From: Acetobacter sicerae
GTDB lineage: Bacteria > Pseudomonadota > Alphaproteobacteria > Acetobacterales > Acetobacteraceae
DNA: 64,000 nucleotides
NCBI RefSeq assembly: GCF_011516765.1
Contig: NZ_JAAABN010000001.1
Location: forward strand, 310,001-374,000
Direction of reading: 5' to 3'
Below are positions 53,823 through 63,573 of this stretch, in pieces. The stretch's first letter is position 1. Each line of letters begins with the position of its first letter. The position numbers and the translations under genes are program-made. The notes below the pieces were generated by a model that did not search any database, was not told where the DNA came from, and saw only the letters and a list, made by a program, of their open reading frames with translations.

Positions 53823-54566
53823 ATGAAGAAAATTGCACTCTCTCTCATGCTGGCCACCGGTCTGGCGACAGCGCCGACATTCGCTCACGCAGCGTCATCG
53901 GCCCATGTCGCCTGGGAGAAGTACAAGGCAGGTCGTTCCCTGAAGCATCTGTCCGCTGACGGTCAGCGCGCTTTCGGGGATCTGCTACAGGCCCATGACC
54001 TGCTTGCCGCAGGCAAGACGGACCAGGCCATCCCGTTCCTCTATGATGCGAACAAAAGTCTGACGGCGGCTTCGGCAGCGGACCACAAGTTTGTCGCGGC
54101 TGAAGCTTCCCTGACCCCCGCGCCTCAGCATCCGGCAGCACCGGGTCACACCCCTTCCAGCACACAGGAAGTATGGATTCCAGTCGGCGGTGAATTCGTG
54201 GAAACGGAAACTCTGGCTCCTGAGAAGAAGGCCGCTGTCGCAGCAGCAAACGGCCAGATCAAGGCTGGAAAGGCTCCTCAGGCCGCAGAGACCATGCAGG
54301 TTGTTGACGACAAGCTCGACTTCATCGTGGCTCTGGCTCCGCTGAACAAGACGCAGGGCGCCGTGAACCGTGCGCAGGTCTTCACTGAAGGTCACAACCC
54401 GCAGGACGCCCTCGATGCGGTCACACAGGCGCTGAACAGCCTCGTGTTTGTCGATGACGACCTTCTCGACGCTCAGGCTGCTCCTGCAGGCGCTCCCGCC
54501 CAGACGTCTGCTGCGCCGACAGCAGGCCAGACGGCGGCACAGCCCGCAGCCAAAGCGGCTCAGTAA
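53823..54566 (+). CDS. YfdX-family periplasmic protein
   Basis: 247 residues. Signal peptide with cleavage after AHA (residue 23). Helical body with ADGQRAFGDLLQAHDLLAAGKTDQA, EVWIPVGGEFVETETLAP and NRAQVFTEGHNPQDALDAV; Ala/Pro/Gln-rich tail. The YfdX family in E. coli is induced by the acid-response system EvgAS. In an acetic acid bacterium an acid-envelope role is plausible, but inference only. Strong terminator follows. Confidence 0.86.
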   Translation: MKKIALSLMLATGLATAPTFAHAASSAHVAWEKYKAGRSLKHLSADGQRAFGDLLQAHDLLAAGKTDQAIPFLYDANKSLTAASAADHKFVAAEASLTPAPQHPAAPGHTPSSTQEVWIPVGGEFVETETLAPEKKAAVAAANGQIKAGKAPQAAETMQVVDDKLDFIVALAPLNKTQGAVNRAQVFTEGHNPQDALDAVTQALNSLVFVDDDLLDAQAAPAGAPAQTSAAPTAGQTAAQPAAKAAQ

Positions 54567-54576
54567 GGCTGATACG

Positions 54577-54620
54577 ATTACTCCTGATCATCCATTGCGA
54601 AGATCAGGAGTAATTTTTTT
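54577..54620 (+). terminator. Terminator of yfdX-like gene
   Basis: ATTACTCCTGATC (54577-54589) pairs with GATCAGGAGTAAT (54602-54614) followed by seven T. Textbook rho-independent terminator. Confidence 0.9.
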
Positions 54621-54740
54621 AATGTTTATGTATGTGTGCAGGAAACAGACAAAACAGCGCCCTGCCGCGCTTTCGTTTACTTGAATAAACCGGGCTCAAA
54701 AGAGACTGCGTCTCTCTGTGCGGTTCAGGGCAAAACCCAG

Positions 54741-54777
54741 AAAACCACGCGCCTGTATTTGCAGACCATACAGACGC
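54741..54777 (-). terminator. Terminator of the EamA transporter gene
   Basis: GCGCCTGTAT (54749-54758) pairs with ATACAGACGC (54768-54777); on the minus strand the stem is followed by GTGGTTTT. Lies 15 bases past the stop. Confidence 0.65.
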
Positions 54778-54791
54778 CTGTTTTTATTCTC

Positions 54792-55757
54792 TCAAAAATG
54801 CTTCGGTGAAGAAACCACTGACGCCCGCGCTATTTCGTTGGCGCGCTTGGCTGCCTGTTTGCGCTCCCTGCGCTCTCTCATGGCCATCCGCTCATACCGG
54901 ATACGCTGACGGATCCAGTTCAGAACACCCGAGAACATCAGCACCGTGATACCGACGAAGGTCCAGCCGTCCAGCGGTTCCTTGAAGACGATGTAGCTGA
55001 GCACGACGCCCCACACCATCTGACTGTATTGGGGCAACGCCACACGGTTTGCTGGCGCTTTCGCAGTCGCCATCATCATCAGCAGCTGACCAAGAGCGGC
55101 CAGAAACCCATAACCGAACAGATAGCCCCAATCCTTGAAGGAGGCTGGCCATGTCGCATGCACCCCCATCAGAATGCCGTTACCCACAATCGGACCAATG
55201 AGGCTCGATCCGAACAGGGACAGGCGGGTCTTTTCACGATCAGCAAGACGATAGGCGATCACGCTGCCCGCATTCGCAAACGCAGCGACCAGAGCGCACA
55301 GATGCCCGAAATGCAGGGCGCGAAAACCGGGACGGAGCACAATCAGCACGCCGACAAAGCCGAGAATGACCGCAAGCCAGGCCCAGAACGTGACCTTTTC
55401 CTTCAGGAAAACGACAGAAATGACCGTCACGAACAGCGGCATCAGGAACATCAGCGACAGCGCTTCCGGCATGGGCAGAAGCATGAAGGCTTCCACGCTG
55501 GCGGCAGTCGCCACGAACACGCAGATCGCTCTGAGGAACCACATCATCCATAATTGCGGACGAACGATATCGAGATAGGATTCCCCTTTCTGCCGGATGA
55601 ACGGCAGGATCAGGAAACCGAACACACCGCCGGAGAAAGCGACTTCAAACGGGTCCATCGATCCCGCCAGCAGTTTGGAAAACGCATCGCTGATGGAGAA
55701 CGCCGCATAGGCTCCAAAGGCGAGCGTCATTCCGGTGAAGAGGTCTCTCGGAGTCAT
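54792..55757 (-). CDS. EamA/DMT-superfamily transporter
   Basis: 321 residues from ATG 55757 with ten helices in two EamA repeats (about 10-140 and 155-290); LLPMPEALSLMFLMPLFVTV and PQYSQMVWGVVLSYIVFKEPL are typical. RhtA-like metabolite exporters belong here. A basic C-terminal tail of about 35 residues extends beyond helix 10. The upstream frame (to 55853) adds another hydrophobic stretch but starts with a GTG without a good site. Confidence 0.86.
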   Translation of the reverse strand: MTPRDLFTGMTLAFGAYAAFSISDAFSKLLAGSMDPFEVAFSGGVFGFLILPFIRQKGESYLDIVRPQLWMMWFLRAICVFVATAASVEAFMLLPMPEALSLMFLMPLFVTVISVVFLKEKVTFWAWLAVILGFVGVLIVLRPGFRALHFGHLCALVAAFANAGSVIAYRLADREKTRLSLFGSSLIGPIVGNGILMGVHATWPASFKDWGYLFGYGFLAALGQLLMMMATAKAPANRVALPQYSQMVWGVVLSYIVFKEPLDGWTFVGITVLMFSGVLNWIRQRIRYERMAMRERRERKQAAKRANEIARASVVSSPKHF

Positions 55758-56074
55758 GGAAGTTCGTACGCCATATGCTGGAGAAATCAGAAAAACTGTC
55801 GTGCAGATCTGAAACAGGGAGCCGCGTATAATCGTCGCGCTATATAACGTCACGCACTATTATGCGGCAGACACAAAAAAAATTTACACCGTGTTTTTCT
55901 GCACTACGAAATACGCAGGTCTCCGGCAAAATAGCCGCCAGCTATTTCAAATAACGTTAACTTAAAAATTTTATATTACTTATCCGGAAAACGAATATAC
56001 AGATTACCCAACAGGACATTGCGCGTCCGGCATGCTTGGAAATCAAATCTATATTTTATATGCGACTTTTATGT

Positions 56075-56096
56075 CGGGGAGCAGAACCGCTCCCCG
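56075..56096 (-). terminator. Terminator of glmS
   Basis: CGGGGAGC (56075-56082) pairs with GCTCCCCG (56089-56096), 10 bases past the glmS stop; the A/T-rich flank on the minus side could serve as the tail. The rest of 55858-56074 is AT-rich with no gene. Confidence 0.65.
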
Positions 56097-56106
56097 CTAG
56101 TCGGCC

Positions 56107-57933
56107 TTATTCGACCGTAACCGATTTCGCCAGATTACGCGGCTGATCGACATCCGTGCCTTTGAGCAGGGCTGTTTCATAGGCCAGCATCTGCACACCG
56201 ATCGTCTGGATGATGGGCGTGACGAACGGATGCACCTTCGGCAGCGCAATCGTCTGTTCGGCAATGGCGGACAGGCGTTCTGCCCCCGCCTCATCCGTGA
56301 AGGCCAGCAGACGGCCGCCACGGGCTTTGGCTTCCTGCAGGTTGGACAGTGTCTTGTCGAACAGCGCACCTGAAGGAACGGTTGCAACAATGGGAACCGT
56401 GCGGTCAATCAGCGAAATCGGCCCGTGCTTCATCTCGCCGGCAGCATAGGCTTCCGCGTGAATGTAGGAGATTTCCTTGAGCTTCAGCGCGCCTTCCATG
56501 GCGACCGGATAGGCGCTGCCCCTGCCGAGATAAAGCACGTCCCGCGCCTCGGCCACCACGGACGCCATGTTGCGAATGGCGTCGTCATGCGTGAACACCT
56601 CAGCAGCCCGGCTGGGCAGATCGAGCAGAGCGGAAACCAGTTCTTCTTCACCTGCCTCATCCAGTTCGCCACGCGCACGCGCAATGGCGATGGTCAGGCA
56701 GGCCAGCACCGTCAGTTGTGCGGTGAACGCCTTGGTCGAGGCCACGGAAATCTCTGGACCAGCCACCGTTCCCAGCACGGCGTCACTGTCACGCGCCATG
56801 CTGCTGTGTTCGGCGTTCAGGATCGACAGGATCGGCAGGCCAGCGTTCTTTAGCCCACGCAAAGCTGCCAGTGTATCCGCCGTCTCACCCGACTGGGAGA
56901 TCAGAATACCCAGCGAGCCCGGTGTCAGAGGCGGATTGCGATAACGCATCTCGCTGGCGACATCGATATCCACCGGAAGACGAGCGATTTCCTCCAGCCA
57001 GTAACGTCCGACCACACCGGCATAAAACGCCGAACCACAGGCAGTGATCACCGCACGCGGCACACTGGCGAGATCAAACGGCATCTCCGGCAGCACCACC
57101 TTGCGGGTCGCCGGATCGATCATGCGCTGAAGGGTCTGCCCGATCACCAGCGGATGCTCGTGCAGTTCCTTTTCCATGTAATGACGATAGCCATCCTTGC
57201 CGACCGCACCGGCAATGAGGGCTGTCGTCTGGATGGTCCGCTCGACACGCTCGCCGGAGTGATCGAAGAACTCTGCCCCTTCCCGGCTGAGAACGACGCA
57301 GTCTCCATCATCAAGATAGGCGATGCGACGCGTCAGAGGCGCGAGCGCAAGACTGTCGGAACCGAGGAACATTTCCCCCTCGCCAAAGCCTACGGCAAGC
57401 GGCGCGCCGTGGCGGGCTCCGATCATCAACCCTTCATGGTCGGCGAAGATCATCGCGACGGCATAAGCGCCTTCCAGACGACGGAGCGCTGAAAAAGCAG
57501 CCTCGCGTGGAGACTGTCCTTCACCGAGATAATAATCGACCAGCTTGGCGATCGTCTCGCTGTCGGTCTCCGTCTCGAAACTCTGACCTTCGGCTTCAAG
57601 ATCGGTCCGCAGGGTTTCGAAATTCTCGATGATACCGTTATGCACGATGGCCACGCGGGCCGTGCCGTGCGGATGCGCGTTATTCTCGGTTGGAGCGCCA
57701 TGCGTGGCCCAGCGGGTATGACCGATCGCAGTCTTTCCGTGCAGAGGGGCCTGTTCCAGAACCTTGCCGAGATTGTCCAGCTTGCCCGCGGCACGACGAC
57801 GCTCGATGTGGCCGTCAGCGTTCAGCGTGGCGATGCCAGCCGAATCATAGCCCCGATATTCCAGCCGACGCAGACCTTCAAAGACGATCGGCGTTGCCTG
57901 TCTGTGTCCTACGACGCCACAGATACCGCACAT
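56107..57933 (-). CDS. glmS: Glutamine--fructose-6-phosphate aminotransferase
   Basis: 608 residues. N-terminal Cys2 nucleophile in MCGICGVVGH, glutaminase domain (1-240), then two SIS domains (TACGSAFYAGVVGRYW; GRGSAYPVAMEGALKLKEISY) and C-terminal GTDVDQPRNLAKSVTVE. First committed step to UDP-GlcNAc. Start ATG overlaps the glmU stop by one base. No GlmS ribozyme signal is expected in this group. Confidence 0.97.
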   Translation of the reverse strand: MCGICGVVGHRQATPIVFEGLRRLEYRGYDSAGIATLNADGHIERRRAAGKLDNLGKVLEQAPLHGKTAIGHTRWATHGAPTENNAHPHGTARVAIVHNGIIENFETLRTDLEAEGQSFETETDSETIAKLVDYYLGEGQSPREAAFSALRRLEGAYAVAMIFADHEGLMIGARHGAPLAVGFGEGEMFLGSDSLALAPLTRRIAYLDDGDCVVLSREGAEFFDHSGERVERTIQTTALIAGAVGKDGYRHYMEKELHEHPLVIGQTLQRMIDPATRKVVLPEMPFDLASVPRAVITACGSAFYAGVVGRYWLEEIARLPVDIDVASEMRYRNPPLTPGSLGILISQSGETADTLAALRGLKNAGLPILSILNAEHSSMARDSDAVLGTVAGPEISVASTKAFTAQLTVLACLTIAIARARGELDEAGEEELVSALLDLPSRAAEVFTHDDAIRNMASVVAEARDVLYLGRGSAYPVAMEGALKLKEISYIHAEAYAAGEMKHGPISLIDRTVPIVATVPSGALFDKTLSNLQEAKARGGRLLAFTDEAGAERLSAIAEQTIALPKVHPFVTPIIQTIGVQMLAYETALLKGTDVDQPRNLAKSVTVE

Positions 57934-59288
57934 CAGCCCTGTTCCTTCTTTGCCCGGAGCGCTGCACGGAAGCGTGCGGCCCATCCAGTTTTATTTGTCT
58001 GCACCCCACGCGCAACCGCCAGCGCATCCGGCTCCACGTCACTGGTGATGACACTTCCCGCAGCCACCAGCGCGCCATCCCCAATCGTCACCGGTGCGAC
58101 AAGGATGGAATCGGAGCCGATAAAGGCGTTCGCACCGATGGTCGTGCGGTGCTTGAACACGCCATCATAATTGCAGGTGATCGTCCCGGCTCCGACATTG
58201 GTGGCAGCCCCGATGCTCGCGTCGCCGAGATACGTGAGATGATTGGCTTTCGCGCCGTCGCCCATGGTCGTGGCCTTGAGTTCGACGAAGTTCCCGACGT
58301 GACAGCCCACACCCAGCGTCGTGCCGGGCCTCAGCCGCGCATAGGGACCGATCAGCGATTTCGGCCCGACTTCGCACTGTTCGAGATGGCTGAACGCCCG
58401 GATTTCCGCGCCGGAACGCACTGTCACACCGCGCCCGAAGACCACGTTCGGTTGTACGACCACATCCGGTTCCAGCACCGTATCGAACGAGAAAAACACT
58501 GTCTCGGGCGCGGTCAGGGTCACACCCCGTTCCATCGCCTCACGACGCAGACGACGCTGGACCGTCGCCTCGGCCTCCGCCAGTTCGACACGGGAATTCA
58601 CGCCGAGCAGTTCGCTTTCAGGCGCTTCGACAGCGCGGATCACGCCACCCTGCTCCCGCACGATGCCGACCACATCGGTCAGATAATACTCGCCCTTGCT
58701 GTTCGCATTGCCGACCTTGTGCAGCCACTCACGGAAACGGGTCGCATCGGCGCAGAAAACACCGGCATTGCACAGATCAACAGCACGTTCGGTCTCCGTC
58801 GCATCAGCCCATTCGACGATTTTTTCGACCGTGCCATCATCATTAAGGATCACACGACCGTAACGACCGGGATTGACCGGACGCATGGCCAGCAGAGCGA
58901 GGTCCGTCCGTTCTGCTTCACTACGACGCGTGTCGAGCATGCGCTGGAGCGTCTCGGGCGTAATGAGCGGGTTGTCAGCATAAAGCACCGCCACATCGCC
59001 ATCACCGAACAGGTCTTCGGCCTGAAGTGCCGCATGGGCCGTGCCAAGCCGGTCATGCTGGATCACCGTCGCATGGGGCGCAGCACAGCGGGCAAGATCG
59101 TCCATATCGGGTCCGATGACGACAACGACGCGATCAAACACTCTGGCCGCGCTGGCGATCAGGTGGCTCAGCATCGGCTGCCCCGCCAGCGGCTGAAGAG
59201 CCTTTGGGAGTGATGAACGCATCCGCGTGCCGAGACCGGCTGCGAGGAGAACGGCTGTGGAAGAACGGTTTACGGACGATTTTGTCAT
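57933..59288 (-). CDS. glmU: Bifunctional UDP-GlcNAc pyrophosphorylase/GlcN-1-P acetyltransferase
   Basis: 451 residues. The N-terminal uridylyltransferase has LLAAGLGTRMRSSLPKAL (14-31); the C-terminal left-handed beta-helix has hexapeptide repeats (VVVQPNVVFGRGVTVRSGAE) and GAGTITCNYDGVFKHRTTIG with the acetyltransferase His. Last two steps to UDP-GlcNAc for murein and LPS. ATG 59288 is preferred to a GTG at 59309. Coupled to glmS, so both precursor enzymes are made together. Confidence 0.96.
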   Translation of the reverse strand: MTKSSVNRSSTAVLLAAGLGTRMRSSLPKALQPLAGQPMLSHLIASAARVFDRVVVVIGPDMDDLARCAAPHATVIQHDRLGTAHAALQAEDLFGDGDVAVLYADNPLITPETLQRMLDTRRSEAERTDLALLAMRPVNPGRYGRVILNDDGTVEKIVEWADATETERAVDLCNAGVFCADATRFREWLHKVGNANSKGEYYLTDVVGIVREQGGVIRAVEAPESELLGVNSRVELAEAEATVQRRLRREAMERGVTLTAPETVFFSFDTVLEPDVVVQPNVVFGRGVTVRSGAEIRAFSHLEQCEVGPKSLIGPYARLRPGTTLGVGCHVGNFVELKATTMGDGAKANHLTYLGDASIGAATNVGAGTITCNYDGVFKHRTTIGANAFIGSDSILVAPVTIGDGALVAAGSVITSDVEPDALAVARGVQTNKTGWAARFRAALRAKKEQG

Positions 59289-59402
59289 AGCTTTCTGGCG
59301 GTAAGCCACTGTCGGGAGACTGTCAAACCCGTGAGGTGTGTTTCTGTTTCACTTCGCGTTACTCTCATTTTCCGGACACGGTGAAGAAGGGAGAAGCGAC
59401 GG

Positions 59403-60062
59403 ATGCGACTGGTGGTTTTTGACCTCGACGGCACGCTTGTGGACTCACTCCCCGATCTGTCGGACTGTGCAGGACTGTTGCTGGCTGAATATGGCCTCCC
59501 TGCCCCATCGCAGGACGCCGTCCGGAGCATGATTGGCGACGGCGTTGGCAAGCTGGTCGAACGGGCGCTTGATCACGCGGGAGCAAAGGACATTGACCGT
59601 CAGACCGCGATTCACCGCTTCATGGAACTTTATGGGCCCCGTGTAACGGAACGATCCCGCCTGTTTCCGGGCACGGAAGAAACGCTGCATCGTCTTGTTG
59701 GCGAAGGCTGGACGCTGGCGGTCTGCACCAACAAACCCGTTGCCGCCGCCAATGATATTCTACGGACATTCGGCATTCTGGATCTGTTCGCCACTGTCGG
59801 TGGCGGGGATTCCTTCCCTGCCCGCAAGCCCGATCCCGCGCATCTTCTGGGCACCATCGCCCTCGCCACAGGCACGGCCGCCCGCTCAATCATGGTTGGC
59901 GATCATGCCAACGACATTCTGGCAGCGCGTGGAGCAGGCGCAAAATCGATTTTTGCCCGCTGGGGATATGGCCTCTCCGCCTATGCCGATGGTTCGACAG
60001 CAGAAGCAGACAGGATTGCGGATATACCGGCCATTGCCGATACGCTCCTCAGCGGCTCCTGA
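59403..60062 (+). CDS. gph: Phosphoglycolate phosphatase
   Basis: 219 residues. FDLDGTLVDS (6-15), AVCTNKP, and GDHANDILAARGAGAK. The family removes 2-phosphoglycolate formed during DNA repair and redox chemistry. Divergent to glmU with about 115 bases between, the usual neighbourhood of gph being glmU in many Alphaproteobacteria. Confidence 0.9.
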   Translation: MRLVVFDLDGTLVDSLPDLSDCAGLLLAEYGLPAPSQDAVRSMIGDGVGKLVERALDHAGAKDIDRQTAIHRFMELYGPRVTERSRLFPGTEETLHRLVGEGWTLAVCTNKPVAAANDILRTFGILDLFATVGGGDSFPARKPDPAHLLGTIALATGTAARSIMVGDHANDILAARGAGAKSIFARWGYGLSAYADGSTAEADRIADIPAIADTLLSGS

Positions 60063-60095
60063 AGCCCGCTCCTGTAATTCTCTCCGACATTCATT

Positions 60096-61364
60096 TCATA
60101 CCGAGGTCTGACGGACCTGCAGACGCGCGTTCAGCAGGATGAGGGTGAGGACCACAAGAGCCGCCCCGCCGACCGTCAGCATCAGGGCTGGAGCCAGACC
60201 TTTTCCGAACAGGGACGCCATTCTGGTCTGGAGCAGCGCGTTGCTGGCGGCGATCAGGTTACCGCACTGATAGGCGAGACCGGGGAACGTGGCGCGGACC
60301 GACACGGGCGAGAGTTCGCTGAGATAAGCGGGCACCACACCCCACGCGCCCTGCACACAGAACTGGACGCACACAGCCCCTGCCGCCAGCCAGAAGACAG
60401 AATGCGAAAGCGCCCAGAGCGGAAGGAACGGCAACGTCAGCAGAGCCGCCAGGGCGATACTGTATTGTCGGCCAATCTTTTGGGACAGCATTCCGAAAAA
60501 CAGCCCGCCAACAATAGCGGCAATATTATACAGCACGACAATGAGCGTGATGGTGGGATGAGGCAGCCCGCGTTCCAGTCCCAGAAATATCTTCGGATAC
60601 AGATCCTGAGATCCATGGCTCATGAAATTGAATGCGGCCATCAGGGTAATGGCGAACAGACACAGAGCCAGATTGCCCCGTATCACCGGCCATAATGCGT
60701 GCGCGCGGGTGGATGCCTGCGCCTGTCTGGCTCTGAGCCATTCAGGACTTTCAGGCACGCGCAGCCAGATATAGGCTGCGGCAATCAACGCGCTACCGCC
60801 CAGAATAAACAGCCCGCGCCAACCCATGACGGGCAGCAGAAGAAAAACGAGGGAAGCGAGCAGATATCCTGCCGGATATCCCGCCTGAAGAATCCCGGAC
60901 GCGGTCCCCCGCCACGAAGGTGGAACGCTTTCCATGATCAGAGACGTGCCCACGCCCCATTCGCCGCCCAGCGCAATGCCGAACAGGGCCCGCAGGACCA
61001 GAAAAACCGTCAGATTGGGAGAGAAGGCGGACAGAACCTCGATCAGGGAATAAACGGTGATGGTCGTGATCATCACGGGCTTACGGCCATACCGGTCAGC
61101 CGCGCGGCCACACACAAACGCACCAACAGGACGTGTCAGCAGTGTCAGTGTCGGCGCAAGCAGGACGCTTTCCAGCGGAACGTGAAAACTTCTTGCAACA
61201 TCATCAAGTGTAAAGAGGACGATAAAGAAATCACAGGCATCGAGCAGCCAGGCCAGAAGGGAGGCGATGACGACATGACGTGCGGTTGTCAGGTCGTATT
61301 CATATCCATCTTCCCTGATGACGCCTGAAAGAGGCGCTGTTGTCTGGGTCACCGTTCCGGTCAT
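60096..61364 (-). CDS. MFS metabolite:H+ symporter (SHS/NanT-like)
   Basis: 422 residues, twelve helices. LAWLLDACDFFIVLFTLDDVA (helix 1), GRAADRYGRKPVMI (motif A), GGEWGVGTSLIMESVPPSWRG (shortened) in helix 4-5 are hallmark of the metabolite:H+ symporter group, including lactate and sialic acid carriers. Substrate not resolved; a monocarboxylate is plausible given the organism. Confidence 0.85.
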   Translation of the reverse strand: MTGTVTQTTAPLSGVIREDGYEYDLTTARHVVIASLLAWLLDACDFFIVLFTLDDVARSFHVPLESVLLAPTLTLLTRPVGAFVCGRAADRYGRKPVMITTITVYSLIEVLSAFSPNLTVFLVLRALFGIALGGEWGVGTSLIMESVPPSWRGTASGILQAGYPAGYLLASLVFLLLPVMGWRGLFILGGSALIAAAYIWLRVPESPEWLRARQAQASTRAHALWPVIRGNLALCLFAITLMAAFNFMSHGSQDLYPKIFLGLERGLPHPTITLIVVLYNIAAIVGGLFFGMLSQKIGRQYSIALAALLTLPFLPLWALSHSVFWLAAGAVCVQFCVQGAWGVVPAYLSELSPVSVRATFPGLAYQCGNLIAASNALLQTRMASLFGKGLAPALMLTVGGAALVVLTLILLNARLQVRQTSV

Positions 61365-61866
61365 GCAATTCTCCGGCGGGTTCCGTCAAAAAGCCTTTCT
61401 CAGCGTGCGGCCCCACTCATTTCTGTTCCATCCGGATCAGGGAGAAGACCTGAAATGCAGTCTGACCCTCCATGGCGAATTCTCTCTTGTCATGAAGCGG
61501 TCTGTTTGTCTGCCCGAATGCCATTGACATTACCGGGAGGAGTAAAGTGCGGGAACTTCCTGCCGATGAACATAACTGAACAGAGGGCCTTCTCCGCGAA
61601 TGTATGGACAGACTGCAGAACACTGTCTGCTGATTATAAAACCCTTATGTTATTTCGGAGATATTTCATTATCTCCATGAGTAATGCCGCATGAAATGAC
61701 CATCCGGTATTTTCTCTCGACCGGCTTGCCTGCGGCACTCCACTCCGGGGCCTAAATTCAAACTGTTTCTTAAAATAGAAAGAAATTACCAAAATATTAT
61801 CGGGCATATTAAACGATCTGCAACATCCTGCCCGTAATCTGGGACGAACAGATCAAGGCCGGATGA
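61365..61866. other. 502-base intergenic region without a gene
   Basis: Lies upstream of both the MFS gene and the glycosyltransferase-like gene, so it must hold two divergent promoters. AT content rises near 61740-61810 (CTTAAAATAG, ATATTATC). Short frames on both strands have no protein character. No riboswitch shape was recognised. An AAGG precedes the GTG at 61867. Confidence 0.4.
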
Positions 61867-62658
61867 GTGTACGCTTCCCATACTTCCCCTCACGTTTTCA
61901 TCGCCACTCCCTGTTTCGGCGGACTGGTCACGCAGACTTACATGCAGTCAATCCTCGGCTGCATGGCCATGGCGCAGCATCACGGGATTGAGTTGACCCT
62001 CTCGCTCGTAGGGAATGATGCTCTGATCACGCGTTCACGCAATACATTGCTGCACCAGTTCTTCGCCCAGAGTGATGCGTCGCATATTCTTTTTGCGGAT
62101 AGCGATATCGGCTTCGCTCCGGATGCCGTGCCCCGCCTTGTGGCTACCGGAAAAGACCTTGTCGCCGGGCTTTATCCTCTCAAGGATCGTTACTGGGATT
62201 CACTCACGGATGTCCTCACCAAGAGAGGCGAGCCGACGGAAACGGCATCCCTGCGCTATGTGGGTGAAAGCACCTCCCTCCACGAACATCAGTCCGACCA
62301 TGGTGCGGAAGCGGGTCTCGTCAAGGCAGGTTACGCCGGAACCGGATTCATGCTGATATCCCGACAGGCTGTGCAGCGTATGATCGAAGCTTATCCGGAA
62401 ACGCGTTATAAGCGGATCGACGCACCGGTGGGGCAGGACAATTCAGCCGCCGTAGAGACAGATGCCTATGCTCTTTTTGACTGCATGATCGATCCTGAAA
62501 CCGGCACCTATCTCAGTGAGGATTTCACTTTCTGCAAACGCTGGCGCGATATTGGTGGTGAGGTCTGGCTCGATACCGGACTGAAACTTTCCCATACTGG
62601 CGCATCGACCTTCACGGGAGATCCTTCGCTGCGGATGGGCATTTCCAGAGGCAGGTAG
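61867..62658 (+). CDS. Glycosyltransferase-like protein of unknown role
   Basis: 263 residues from GTG 61867 (AAGG upstream). HVFIATPCFGGLVTQTYMQS at the N terminus, IILFADSD-like strand with DSD (78-80), then ALFDCMIDPETGTYLSEDFTF with an Asp-Glu-Asp patch near 215. This is the GT-A nucleotide-sugar fold pattern: DxD plus a Ser-Glu-Asp pair. No recognisable specific family. Independent gene convergent with ymdB-like gene; glycan unknown. Confidence 0.72.
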   Translation: MYASHTSPHVFIATPCFGGLVTQTYMQSILGCMAMAQHHGIELTLSLVGNDALITRSRNTLLHQFFAQSDASHILFADSDIGFAPDAVPRLVATGKDLVAGLYPLKDRYWDSLTDVLTKRGEPTETASLRYVGESTSLHEHQSDHGAEAGLVKAGYAGTGFMLISRQAVQRMIEAYPETRYKRIDAPVGQDNSAAVETDAYALFDCMIDPETGTYLSEDFTFCKRWRDIGGEVWLDTGLKLSHTGASTFTGDPSLRMGISRGR

Positions 62659-62683
62659 AAAGCAGAAACGGGAGCGGATCGCC

Positions 62684-63499
62684 TTAGAAATCCGGCATCG
62701 CTCCCGAAAGCATTCCACCCTGTCGTAAGGGCGCCACCTTGCGAGCGAGACCGGTGACATCATCCGTCTCGACCATCAGGCCGCAGACTGTCGCCTCTCC
62801 TTCCGCCGGTTGCAGACGCTCACCCGGCATCTTGCGGACAAAGCGCGCAACCGCCGCCTCTTTCTGCATGCCAATGACGCTGTCGTAGTCACCACACATT
62901 CCCGCATCGCTCTGAAAAGCCGTCCCTGCCTTGAGAATCCGATGATCAGCGGTCGGAGTGTGCGTATGGGTGCCCACCACCAGCGAGACCTTGCCATCCA
63001 GCACATGACCGAGCGCCCACTTCTCGCTGCTGGCTTCCGCATGCACGTCCACGACGGCCGCCTGCACCGTGACGCCAAGACGGTGTCTTGCAAGCAGCTC
63101 CAGAGTCAGGCGAAACGGATCATCAAGCGGGTCCATGAACAGACGCCCCATGACGTTGACCACCAGCACTTTACGCCCGTCAGCAAGCGTGACGACCGTG
63201 CTGCCCTGCCCCGGTGTGCCGGGAGGAAAGTTCAGCGGCCTCACCACCGCGGGCATTCCGTCGATTTCGCCGATGAGATCACGACGGTCCCATGCGTGAT
63301 TGCCGAGAGTGATGACATCGACGCCGCAACCCATCAGATCCCGAGCAATTCCGGGAGAAAGTCCAAAACCGTGACTGGCGTTCTCGGCGTTGACGATCAC
63401 CAGATCGAGAGACAACTGACGACGCAGTTCCGGCAGGCGTGCCGTCACCCCATCGCGGCCACTCCGCCCCACAATATCTCCCAGAAACAGAATTCTCAC
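62684..63499 (-). CDS. YmdB-family metallophosphoesterase
   Basis: 271 residues from GTG 63499 (GAGAG seven bases upstream). Metal motifs: RILFLGDIVGRSGRD, VNAENASHGFG, TLGNHAWDRRDL, and VVGTHTHTPTADHR. TIGR00282-type 2',3'-cyclic nucleotide phosphodiesterase fold, as in Bacillus YmdB. Followed upstream by the folate gene in the same direction. Confidence 0.92.
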   Translation of the reverse strand: MRILFLGDIVGRSGRDGVTARLPELRRQLSLDLVIVNAENASHGFGLSPGIARDLMGCGVDVITLGNHAWDRRDLIGEIDGMPAVVRPLNFPPGTPGQGSTVVTLADGRKVLVVNVMGRLFMDPLDDPFRLTLELLARHRLGVTVQAAVVDVHAEASSEKWALGHVLDGKVSLVVGTHTHTPTADHRILKAGTAFQSDAGMCGDYDSVIGMQKEAAVARFVRKMPGERLQPAEGEATVCGLMVETDDVTGLARKVAPLRQGGMLSGAMPDF

Positions 63500-63573
63500 G
63501 ACATGACTCTCACAATGATCTCCGGTCCCCATAACGCTGATGGTCGGGAATGAAAAAACGCGGCGTGGGCTGC

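Noticed and set aside
57690..59213. A 507-codon open frame antisense to glmS/glmU
   Set aside because: Translation has no protein character and the region is fully explained by the two enzymes.
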